Assembly (NCBI GenBank): GCA_965216645.1
Contig: CBDCGJ010000006.1
Span: forward strand, 1-64,000
DNA length: 64,000 nt
Direction: 5' to 3'
DNA from: CBDCGJ01 sp965216645
Lineage (GTDB): Bacteria; Pseudomonadota; Alphaproteobacteria; GCA-2731375
Below are positions 26,257-34,136 of this stretch, in pieces (position 1 is the stretch's first letter; each line of letters starts with the position of its first letter). A model generated the notes under the pieces. It was not told the origin of the DNA and made no database searches. It worked only from the letters and a program-made list of their open reading frames with translations. A program made the translations under genes and the position numbers.

Positions 26257-27772
26257 GTGGACGCATACGCGATCAACACATTCGATTTAGCCGATTCCGC
26301 GACCGCCCGACTTGGCAACACGACTCTGGCCGCCAGCGCCAAAGCCAAGCTGATGCACGAATCGGTGATCGGCAATATGATCTATTTCCCAAAGGACGAC
26401 GTGCGGACGGAAGCGCTGATCCCCAGCACCACCCGCACCTTCTGCCCCTTCAAGGGTACCGCCAGCTACTGGTCGGCGGTGCTGCCGAACGGCGAAGTGG
26501 TCGAGGATGTCGGCTGGAGCTACGAGCGGCCGTTGTTGGAGGCGAAGCCGGTCGGCGGCTATATCGCCTTCGACACCAGTAAAGTCGAGGTCAGCGGCGA
26601 GGTGCCGGAGGTCGAGGCCACCGAGGAGACGGACGCGGCCACGGACCTGACCGATTGGCTGCTTTGGCAAGCGCTCTATTCGCCGGAGCCGGAAATCTTC
26701 ATCAAAGATTTGGCCGACCGCATGGTGGCGGGCGGCGTGCCGTTGCGGCGGCTGAACGTGATCAATTGGACGCTGCATCCCGAGACCCTGGGCCGTAGCT
26801 TCACCTGGTGGCGGGAGACCGGCGAACTGACATTCACCGATATGCCGATGGGCCCTGCTCGAGCATCCCTCCTACATCAATAGCCCGACGCGATACGTCA
26901 CCGAGGGCAAAGGCGGCGTGCGCCAGCGGCTCGACGATCCGGAACCGGAATTCGATTTCCCGATCATGGATGAATTGCGCAGCAAGGGCTGCACCGACTA
27001 TGTCGCCATGCCGCTCTCCTTCTCCGATGGCTCGCAACATGTCATGACCTTGACCAGCGACGATCCGGATGGTTTCTCGACGCCGTCCCTCGGCCGTATC
27101 TTCGCCCATTCCGGGCTGATCGCGCGCATCCTGGAAGTCCATGCGTTGCGCCGGGCCAAGGCGGCGCTGCTCGGCACCTATCTCGGACCGCGCTCCGCGA
27201 AACGGGTGTTGGCCGGCCAATCCCATCGCGGCGACGGCGAAACCATCGGCGCGGCGATCCTCTATTGCGACCTGCGCGGCTCGACGGCGCTGGCCGACCG
27301 GCTGCCGCGGGAGGAGATGCTCGACCTGCTAAACGATTTCTTCGAGCGGGTGGTCACCGAGGTCGATGCCCAGGGCGGCGAAGTGCTGAAATTCATCGGC
27401 GACGCGGTAATGGCGATCTTCCCGGTCGACAAGGCGCCGAAGCAGGCCTGCAAGCGGGCCGCGACGGCGGCAGGCAATATCCTCGGCGCCATGGCCGAGG
27501 CAAAGGACGACCGGCTGCAATGCGTTGTCGCCTTGCATTACGGCGATCTCAGCTACGGCAATGTCGGCGCGCCGGCCCGACTGGACTACACGGTCGCCGG
27601 CCGCGCCGCCAACGAAGTGGTGCGCCTGCAGGAGCTTTGCAAGACCGAAGGCGTGGACAGCCTGCTTTCCGACACGATCTCGGAGCATCTCTCCGTCCCC
27701 CTGACCAAGCTCGGCGAGCACCGCCTGCGCGGCACCGGCCGCCTGCGCCGGGTTTACACGCTACAGGGGTAA
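26257..27772 (+). CDS. DUF427-class III adenylate/guanylate cyclase fusion (one frameshift)
   Basis: About 505 residues after correction. Residues 1-110 are a DUF427 domain (HESVIGNMIYFPKDDVR, FCPFKGTASYW, VEDVGWSYERPL). A middle region (WQALYSPEPEIFIKDLADRM ... NWTLHPETLGRSFTWWRETGE) follows; in homologues it precedes a catalytic class III cyclase. The catalytic domain starts about residue 330: AAILYCDLRGSTALADRLP carries the first metal Asp, and GEVLKFIGDAVMAIFP the second. One extra C near 26853 breaks the frame; removal gives MPMGLLEHPSYINSP. Start is GTG. ATP versus GTP specificity cannot be told safely. Confidence 0.8.
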
Positions 27773-27837
27773 GTAGCGGCGGGAATTGGACACCGTCCAT
27801 TCCTTGTCCACTTCGGCGCTCTATATTTCGTTCAGTG

Positions 27838-29185
27838 TTAAGAAGCGGTTTTTAGGGTTGAATTTGGGATCCTTCCGGCCAGGATGGCGGTGATGATTTG
27901 GCGCAAGAGATGGCGCAGCCATCTCAGGATGAGGCGGAAGTTGTAACCGACGGCGCTCATCACGGCGTTGATCTGGTCGCCTTGGCGGCCCTTCAGATAG
28001 TTGCGGCCCAGGTGGCCGTCAGTCTTGCAGTGACCGATCACCGCCTCGATGGCGCTACGCCGCCTGAGTTCCTTCCTGATCTGACCATGCACGCCGCGTT
28101 TCTGGCCGGATTTGAAGACCCGGAGCGGGTCGCGGCGCGTCGTGGCCTTGATACCCCTTGTCGACATAGGCGCGCTCGATCTCCCGCCCGGTCAGGGCCT
28201 CGGTCTTCTCGAGCACCTCTTTCAATGTGTGGCCGTCATAAGGATTGCCCGGCAGGGCCTTGGCGTGGAGGATGAATTGGCCGCCCTTACAGGTCTTATT
28301 GGTGGCGGTCAGCGAGACTTTGACGCCGAACTCGTACGGCGCCTGGGCCTTGCCCTTGCCGATGCATTCGGTCTCCGGCGCGTGCCAGGAATAGAGCTTC
28401 CAGCCGCGCTGGCGTTGTTTCTGGCTCTTGATCTGACGGGCCTTGGCCAGGGGGCCGGCGAAGACCTGTTTCAGGTCCGCATCGTTTTCGATCTTGTTGG
28501 CGATGTCGCGGATCAGCCGGCCGAGCCGGGTCTTCAGAAACTTCAGCCGATTGTTCATGCGCTTGTACTGCTTGGCATGGGCGTAGCGCCCGGCCTTGAT
28601 CGCCGCCCGCTTGGCCACCCGGGTATAGGATTGCCGCAGCTTGACATCGTGCCGCTTGGCCAGCTTGCCCAGTTCCTGGATCGCCTTGTTGAGGAGCTTG
28701 GCGTCGGTCGGGAAAGTGACGTTCTTGGGCTGCACCGTGGTATCGACCGTGACCCGGGCCAGATCGCGTTTCTTGAGGGCGCCGGTGTCGTGCGCGATGC
28801 GCAGGCTTTCGGCCAACAGGATCTCCAACTTGTCGCCGATCCGCTTGCGCCAGTGGCTCATGCCGGAGCGCTCGTGCACCAGCCGGTGCTGGAAGAACTC
28901 CTCGCCGGTGAAGTACTGGTAATAGGGGTTCTCGACCCAGCGTGCCCAGACCTGCTCGTCCGACAGGTTGTAGCTATGCTTCAACAGAAACATCCCGATC
29001 ATGAACCGCACCGGCTCCGCCGGCCGGCCCTGGTCGGAGAAATAGGGCGCCAGTTCCTCGTCGAGCCAGTCCCAATCGATCTTGTCGGCCAGCTGTACCA
29101 ACTCGTGGCGCGGGTTCAAAAGGCCGTCGAGACGGACCAGGAACAGGTCGTCATGATCGGCTTTGGGCCGCTTCCTCGGACGCAT
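27838..29185 (-). CDS. IS5-family transposase (one frameshift)
   Basis: About 450 residues after correction. The N-terminal region contains DWDWLDEELAPYFSDQGRPAEPVRFMIGMFLLKHSYNLSDEQV and PYYQYFTGEEFF. The DDE core shows ARVTVDTTVQPKNVTFPTDAKLL (first Asp), REIERAYVDKGYQGHD (second Asp) and, in the shifted part, RRRSAIEAVIGHCKTDGHLGRNYL (Glu). An extra C near 28150 breaks the frame; removal gives GHDAPDPLRVFKSGQKRG. The start at 29185 follows GGAGG by six bases. I could not fix the element ends: no convincing terminal repeats in 27773-27837 or after 29186. The break makes it inactive as read. Confidence 0.85.
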
Positions 29186-29400
29186 GGAATTCCTCCAAAT
29201 CACTCACTCGAAGGAATCACAAACGGCTCAAAAAGGGAATCGAAATCGCTAGAAAACGGCGCCAACCAAGCCAAATTCTTGCAATCTCAAAACCGAAAAA
29301 ACACGAACTTACGAAGCAGCCACAAGGGCTTGGGAATTGTTAACGGTGAACTATTTCAATCGCTTACATCGCGCCTGTCCAACCCGAATCGGCAGCAGTG

Positions 29401-29432
29401 CTGACCTATGTTTCACGTGAAACATAGGTCAG
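29401..29432. promoter_or_regulatory. Candidate parS centromere site (ParB-binding palindrome)
   Basis: The 16 bases 29409-29424 read TGTTTCACGTGAAACA, the canonical chromosomal parS sequence. The palindrome extends perfectly to 32 bp (29401-29432), with flanks CTGACCTA and TAGGTCAG. It lies in the 325-bp gap between the IS5-like transposase gene and ppa, which otherwise shows no gene. parS sites are bound by ParB near the replication origin (established), and the window also holds the rpmH-rnpA block. Alternatively, the outer arms could make it a terminator-like hairpin. Confidence 0.8.
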
Positions 29433-29510
29433 TGATGTTGACCTATCGTCTCAGGAACACCGCCGTCAGCAAAGCCGCGGACGGCGTGAGGGATGAGCTG
29501 ACCCTGCCTT

Positions 29511-30036
29511 CTATGTCGCCGCCTCGATCGCCGCGACGATGCGTTCCCGCGCTTCGGCGTCATCGCCCCAACGGGAAATTTCGACCCATTTGCCGTCTTC
29601 CAGATCCTTGTAGCGTTGGAAGAGAATGAGCGATCTGACGGATCAGCAGGTCCGGCAGGTCCCGGTGGCTCTTGATGCCGTTGAACATGGAAGAGACCTT
29701 CTCAGAGGGCACCGCGATCAGTTTCTCGTCCTCGCCAGCCTCGTCCTGCATATAGAGCACGCCGACTGGCCGGCAGTTGATGATGCAGCCGGGCTGCAGC
29801 GGCGTCGAATTGGCGATCAGCACGTCCACCGGATCGCCGTCGTCCGATAGGGTATGGGGAATGAAGCCGTAATTTCCCGGATAGCGCATGGAGGTATAGA
29901 GGATGCGGTCGACGAATACGGTGCCGGCCTCCTTGTCCATTTCGTACTTCACCGGTTCGCCGCCGAGCGGCACTTCGACGATGACATTGACGTCGTGGGG
30001 CGGGCGGTCGCCGATGGCGATGGCTTCGATACGCAT
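29511..30036 (-). CDS. ppa: Inorganic pyrophosphatase (one frameshift)
   Basis: Family I soluble pyrophosphatase, about 174 residues corrected, hydrolysing PPi to drive biosynthesis. Blocks: VNVIVEVPLGGEPVKYEMDKEAGTVFVDR, MRYPGNYGFIPHTLSDDGDPVDVLI (the D-G-D-P-V-D metal cluster), RPVGVLYMQDEAGEDEKLIAVP and HRDLPDLLIRQIAHFFQRYKDLEDGKWVEI. One extra base near 29631 shifts the frame within the codons for HFFQRY. Removal gives a natural stop at 29511. As written, an open frame runs on from a shadow of the upstream MFS gene through ppa, which is meaningless. Essential in most bacteria, so the break is probably a sequence error. Confidence 0.88.
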
Positions 30037-30143
30037 GAATGGTCTCCTGTTTCGGCCCTTGTACCAAGCGCGGGCCAAAAGGCAAGCTTCGGCTTTTTTG
30101 TTGGGATTTCGTTTCCGGTCGGCCGACGGTCTGTATGAGATCT

Positions 30144-31307
30144 TTACGCCGGCTTTGACGCACGCAGGCGCAGGCCAAACAGCATGCCGGCGGCCGACAG
30201 CACCAGCATCAGCAGGAAGGCATACTGATAGTTGCCGGAGATGTCGAACAGCACGCCGCCGGTGAAGGCGCCGAAGCCGCCGGCCATGTGATGGATCATG
30301 GTCACCACGCCCGAGATCGTGCCTAGATTCTTGAACCCGAAAGCGGCGCGGGCGAAGACCACGGTGAGCGGCGCCGTGACCCAGAAAGTGATGCCGTAGC
30401 CCAACGCGAAGACGGCGATGGCGAGCGTGTCCTGATTGACCAGGATCAGACCGAACAACAGGACACGTAGGACGAAGCAGGCGACGGTCGGGCGCAGGGG
30501 GTTGGCGCGATCCGACCAGGCCCCGGCCAGCAGCACGCCGATCAAGCCGGTCAAACCCATGAAGGCAAGCAGATGTCCGGCGAACAGGGTGTCGACGCCG
30601 CGGTCCTGGGCGAAGGCGACCACATGGCTGGCGACGAAGAAGTCCTGGAAACCGCAGATCGCATAGACGATCAGCATGCGCCAGAAATAAGGCGTGCGGC
30701 GCGCCTCGGCGAAGCTGGACCCTTCCGCGTCCGCCGCCGGCTTGGCGGCGGCCACGTTGCGCACCGCCAGCAGGACGAAGGGTACGAGAGCCAGATTGGC
30801 GAGGCCGAGCCAAAGATAGACCGGGCGCCAGCCGGACTGCACCAGCACAGTCGCCAGCAGGCCGATCATGATCAACTGTCCAACCCCCATGCCGGAGATC
30901 GCCGCCGCGTTGGCGAGGCCGATGCGGTCGGAGAACCAGCGACTGATCATCACCCCGACCGGCGTGATCGAGGTTAGACCGTTGCCGAAGGCGAAGACCA
31001 GACCGTAGAGCAGAAAAGCCTGCCAGGGTTCCAGCACGGCGCTGATCAAACCGATGCCGAGGGCGCTGATGAACAGACCGCCAGCCAGGATATACGTCAG
31101 GCCGAAGCGGTCGGCGAGACGGCCGGCCAACGCCATGCACAGGCTGGAGATCACCAGGAAGACCAGGATGGCCAGGCTCAAAGTGCCGCGCGACCAGTCG
31201 AAATCCTCCGCCATCGGTTTCAGGGTCAGGCCGATGGCGAAGCGGGAACCGCCGCTGACCAACAACACCACAAATCCCGTCAGCAACACCGCCCAATTGG
31301 TCCGCAC
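30144..31307 (-). CDS. Major facilitator superfamily transporter
   Basis: 387 residues with about 12 hydrophobic helices. Signature regions include DWSRGTLSLAILVFLVISSLCMALAGRLADRFG (loop 2-3 G-x-L-x-D-R-x-G motif) and, in the second half, HLLAFMGLTGLIGVLLAGAWSDRANPLRPTV. The arrangement resembles the oxalate/formate antiporter or monocarboxylate-type group (inference). Substrate unknown. GTG start at 31307. It lies between ppa and the IS110 element. Confidence 0.85.
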   Translation of the reverse strand: MRTNWAVLLTGFVVLLVSGGSRFAIGLTLKPMAEDFDWSRGTLSLAILVFLVISSLCMALAGRLADRFGLTYILAGGLFISALGIGLISAVLEPWQAFLLYGLVFAFGNGLTSITPVGVMISRWFSDRIGLANAAAISGMGVGQLIMIGLLATVLVQSGWRPVYLWLGLANLALVPFVLLAVRNVAAAKPAADAEGSSFAEARRTPYFWRMLIVYAICGFQDFFVASHVVAFAQDRGVDTLFAGHLLAFMGLTGLIGVLLAGAWSDRANPLRPTVACFVLRVLLFGLILVNQDTLAIAVFALGYGITFWVTAPLTVVFARAAFGFKNLGTISGVVTMIHHMAGGFGAFTGGVLFDISGNYQYAFLLMLVLSAAGMLFGLRLRASKPA

Positions 31308-31518
31308 GATCGAATCCCTACGCCACCGTCAAAGCCCCGATCATGCCCCGCCGCCAAGCCGCCGTCATCCGGAAAGTTGTTGCGGGAACGAACGGAAAGT
31401 CCTGGATCGCCGGATTTGGGAACCACAGATGCACATGGGGTAATCGCAGTTGGTCATTCTCCGGCCTAAACTGAGTTTGTTTGCAATTCGCTCTGTTAGG
31501 CAAAGAAGGAGAATGACC

Positions 31519-32550
31519 ATGTTGAATTATGTCGGATTGGACGTTTCGTTGGAAGAGACCAGCATTTGTGTGATGGACGGGAGTGGGGAGACCGTTTGGC
31601 GGGGCAAGGCGCGGAGCTGCCCTGATGCGATTGCCCGGGCGCTTGAGAGATTTGCCGGCGTCATAGAGCGGGTCGTCTTTGAGAGCGGTTGCTTGTCGCC
31701 CTGGCTGTGGCACGGGTTGCGCGAGCGCGGTTTGCCGGCGGTCTGCATCGACGCCCGTCATGCAAAGAATGTACTGTCCCTGCGTTTGAACAAGACGGAT
31801 GCGCTCGACGCGGCGGGTCTGGCGCAGATCGCCCGCATCGGCTGGTACCGCGAGGTTCGGGTGAAGGATCTGACGAGTCATGAGCGGCGCAGTTTGGTGG
31901 TGGCGCGGGACGCCGTGGTGCGGACCCGCCGCGATCTCGGCAATCAGATCCGGGGCCTTTTGAAGGTCTTCGGCTTAAAGGTCGGCAAAGCCGGCGGCGC
32001 TCGTTTCGCCGGGCGGGTCCGGGAACTGCTGGACGAGCGCCCGAGCTTGGGGGAGATCGTCCTGCCGCTGCTGGCGCTACGTCAGGCCTGTGACGAGCAA
32101 CTGAAGCGGCTGGACCGCCTGTTGTCGCGGCAAGCCGCCCAAGACCCGCGTTGCCGCCTGCTGATCAGCGCCCCCGGGGTCGGCCTGGTGGTGGCGCAAA
32201 GTTATCTCGCGGTGATCGACGATCCAAGCCGGTTCTCCCGCTCCGATGCGGTCGGCGCCTATCTCGGCCTGACGCCGAGGCGCCATCAATCGGGCGAGGT
32301 CGACTATGTCGGCCGGATCTCCCGGCGCGGCGACCGGCTGCTCAGGGGCCACCTGTTCGAGGCCGCGACGGTGATCCTCTCGCGCCTGGGACGCTGGTGC
32401 CATCTCAAAGCCTGGGGTCTGAAACTGGCGAAGCGTGCCGGCATGAAGAAAGCGCGGGTCGCGGTGGCGCGCAAGCTGGCGGTGATCCTGCACCGCATGC
32501 TGGTCACTGGCGAAGCCTTCAGATGGCAAGGCAAGGAGGACGCGGCTTAG
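31519..32550 (+). CDS. IS110-family transposase (DEDD recombinase)
   Basis: 343 residues. The N-terminal RuvC-like DEDD domain starts YVGLDVSLEETSICVMDGSG (first Asp) and includes VVFESGCLSPWLWHGL (Glu) and RLNKTDALDAAGLAQIARIG (Asp pair). The C-terminal Tnp domain shows LLISAPGVGLVVAQSYLAVI and SDAVGAYLGLTPRRHQSGEVDYVGRISRRGDRLLR, where the Ser of Q-S-G-E corresponds to the catalytic serine of the family. ATG 31519 is chosen over 31513 because AAGGAG then has a normal seven-base spacing. Intact and probably functional. IS110 enzymes use a bridge RNA to choose target and donor (established). Confidence 0.95.
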   Translation: MLNYVGLDVSLEETSICVMDGSGETVWRGKARSCPDAIARALERFAGVIERVVFESGCLSPWLWHGLRERGLPAVCIDARHAKNVLSLRLNKTDALDAAGLAQIARIGWYREVRVKDLTSHERRSLVVARDAVVRTRRDLGNQIRGLLKVFGLKVGKAGGARFAGRVRELLDERPSLGEIVLPLLALRQACDEQLKRLDRLLSRQAAQDPRCRLLISAPGVGLVVAQSYLAVIDDPSRFSRSDAVGAYLGLTPRRHQSGEVDYVGRISRRGDRLLRGHLFEAATVILSRLGRWCHLKAWGLKLAKRAGMKKARVAVARKLAVILHRMLVTGEAFRWQGKEDAA

Positions 32551-32810
32551 AAAACAACTTCCGTAACGGGCCCAAGCATCGCAAAGGCCCCGAAGGCTCC
32601 CCGCCGGGAGCGCGGTGCAAGGTGATCTCGCTATCTGTGTTGCCGACCGTTGCCAAACGCACCGGATACGGCGTGATGAACATGGAGACACCTTCACCAA
32701 GCGACCACCATGATGCGGCGACAACCATGTCGACCACGAAGACAACACTTCACCGGCGGTGGAGACTAATGGCCAGGAGAGCTTGACAAAACAGCATGCG
32801 ATTAGACAAC
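32551..32810 (+). ncRNA. Candidate bridge RNA region of the IS110 element
   Basis: This 260-nt non-coding right end lies between the transposase stop and the predicted element end. In IS1111-type elements the bridge RNA is encoded there (established). A clear hairpin is GCTCCC-CGCC-GGGAGC at 32596-32611, and a second short one is CACC-GGC-GGTG near 32751. No open frame of interest occurs. I did not identify the guide loops, so exact ends and even the transcription are inference. Confidence 0.4.
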
Positions 32811-32884
32811 ACAGATAAATATGGATTTGGGACCGAAGCGCTCCCCCGCATCAGAGTTTATCGGTGTGCATCCGTGGTTACTTA
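32811..32884. repeat. Palindromic repeat split by the IS110 element (right part)
   Basis: The right arm TTTATCGGTGTGCATCCG and on to GTGGTT (32858-32879) is the inverted match of AACCACAGATGCAC (31421-31434) joined to ACAGATAAA (32811-32819). About 20 of 23 positions agree. The two halves of the left arm are separated only by the IS110 element, so the original was a palindromic interspersed repeat of about 90 bp, lying next to the MFS gene start and the DM13 gene end. Confidence 0.75.
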
Positions 32885-32906
32885 AAGGACGTGGGAAGAA
32901 GGGCTG

Positions 32907-33398
32907 CTATCCCTCAAAGGTCAAATCCGCCGGCGAGATCAGGACGTTGAACTGTTCGCACCAGATCACCACGCTGGGGAATTCTTTCAGATCGATACCG
33001 GCGGGAATGGCATATTTCTGGCTGCCTTCGAAGGCGCGCAGGCGGCCGAGGTCGACGAACATGGTGCCGCTGACGTCGCCGGAAGCGCGGATGCTTTGCT
33101 TCGGCACCAGATAGACGTGGAACTTCGGGCCGGGCCCGACCTCGAAATCCGCTTCCAGAAACAACGTCCGATCGTAGACCGTGACTTTGCCCTTGCCGTA
33201 GTGGATCGGGTCGCTGGGATTGGCGTGGATGAAGGTGCCGCGGGCGACGACGGTACCCTGCTCGCTGGCGCTTAACTGCTCCGCGGCGGGCGGTGGCGGG
33301 AAGACATAAGGAAAGGCGAAGAAGCCGACGGCAACGCCAAAGGCCGTGCCGAAAACGCCGCCCAATAAGAAACTTCCGATCAACTTCCACATAGGCAT
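32907..33398 (-). CDS. DM13 domain protein, membrane-anchored
   Basis: 163 residues. An N-terminal anchor or uncleaved signal (LIGSFLLGGVFGTAFGVAVGFFAFPYV) is followed by a DM13 domain: GTFIHANPSDPIHYGKGKVTVYD, FEVGPGPKFHVYLVPK, FVDLGRLRAFEGSQKYAIPAGIDL and VVIWCEQFNVLI with the conserved Cys. DM13 domains were proposed to be extracytoplasmic redox or electron-transfer modules. The start may be at 33392. It follows the PNPOx-like gene by 7 bp, so the two are probably one transcript. Confidence 0.85.
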   Translation of the reverse strand: MPMWKLIGSFLLGGVFGTAFGVAVGFFAFPYVFPPPPAAEQLSASEQGTVVARGTFIHANPSDPIHYGKGKVTVYDRTLFLEADFEVGPGPKFHVYLVPKQSIRASGDVSGTMFVDLGRLRAFEGSQKYAIPAGIDLKEFPSVVIWCEQFNVLISPADLTFEG

Positions 33399-33405
33399 CT
33401 CTCCA

Positions 33406-34035
33406 CTATTCCCGATTTTCCAGCATGTTTTTCAGGCGCGCATTCTCCGCCTGCAGGGCCGCCAATTCGTCGCGTACCGGCGCGATCCGGTCTTCCAACT
33501 CGGCGATGGTGAAGCGTTGGGGGATGTGGCGCGGGCAATTCCAATCGAAGGCCTGCACGGCGATCACCACGGCGCGTTCCGGCATCGCGTCGTAATCGGG
33601 ATCGTGCAACTTCGCGACAAGCTCGGCGTCTTGCGTCTGATCGATCAGACCGGCGCGGCCCCAGATCTTCAACCGCCGCTGATTGGGATAATCCATCAGG
33701 ATCAGGGAAACGCGGCCGTCGGCGGACAGGTTACCGGCGGAGATATACTGCTTATTGCCGGTGAAATCCGCGTAGGCCAGGGTTTCCTCGTCCAACACCT
33801 TCAGGAAGCCGGTGGGCCCGCCGCGGAATTGTACGTAGGGCCAACCGGTTTCCGACACGCTGGCCTGATAGAAACCGTCGCGGCCGGCGATGAAGGCGCG
33901 CTCGGCCTCGCCCAGCTTGTCCCGACGTTCGGCCTCGGGCGCCAAAAACTTGGCATAGGCGCGGTCGGAGCCCTGCCGGCTTTGTATTTTCAGCACGCTC
34001 GGGGTAAAGGCGATCTCGGCGAAGCCGCGGGCCAT
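33406..34035 (-). CDS. Pyridoxamine 5'-phosphate oxidase-like FMN-binding protein
   Basis: 209 residues of the split-barrel flavin fold: AFIAGRDGFYQASVSETGWPYVQFRGGPTGFLKVLDEETLAYADFTGNKQYISAGNL, then VSLILMDYPNQRRLKIWGRAGLID and QRFTIAELEDRIAPV. The C-terminal 35 residues are helical and Leu/Ala-rich and look like a coiled coil. It resembles the Pfam PNPOx-like family used as FMN or F420 reductases, not PdxH itself. Upstream of the DM13 gene on the same strand. Confidence 0.85.
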   Translation of the reverse strand: MARGFAEIAFTPSVLKIQSRQGSDRAYAKFLAPEAERRDKLGEAERAFIAGRDGFYQASVSETGWPYVQFRGGPTGFLKVLDEETLAYADFTGNKQYISAGNLSADGRVSLILMDYPNQRRLKIWGRAGLIDQTQDAELVAKLHDPDYDAMPERAVVIAVQAFDWNCPRHIPQRFTIAELEDRIAPVRDELAALQAENARLKNMLENRE

Positions 34036-34136
34036 GGTGCTCTCCCATATTCTGGTTCGTTGCCCGAAGATATGGGGCGCGCGGGCCGGTCGTCGAACCC
34101 GCGGTCACCGCTTCGTGACAAAAAGTTCTAAATAAT

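Larger units (their letters stand above)
31435..32810 (+). mobile_element. IS110-family insertion sequence (predicted ends)
   Basis: About 1376 bp, containing a complete transposase gene (31519-32550), a short left end (about 85 bp) and a long right end (about 260 bp). Ends are inferred from the host repeat it splits: AACCACAGATGCAC ends at 31434, and ACAGATAAAT resumes at 32811. No terminal inverted repeats are visible, as usual for IS110. The long right end is the arrangement known for the IS1111 subgroup. Ends could be off by a few bases. Confidence 0.72.

Noticed and set aside
27773..29400. Exact ends of the IS5-like element
   Set aside because: I compared the flanks for inverted ends (for example GGTTTTTAGGG on the left against CGTTTTCTAGC inverted from 29255-29275), but the match is too weak to define the element.
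28112..29404. 430-codon plus-strand open frame over the IS5-like gene
   Set aside because: Antisense shadow; the minus strand encodes the DDE transposase.
29408..29629. Small frame beginning MFHVKH
   Set aside because: The first codons are simply the parS palindrome; the rest overlaps the end of ppa and matches nothing. MFHVK starts are known in genes overlapping parS, but no rsmG or parAB-like sequence follows.
29511..31296. Possible fusion of the MFS region with pyrophosphatase
   Set aside because: The upstream part is the MFS gene read in a wrong frame; ppa has its own start at 30036.
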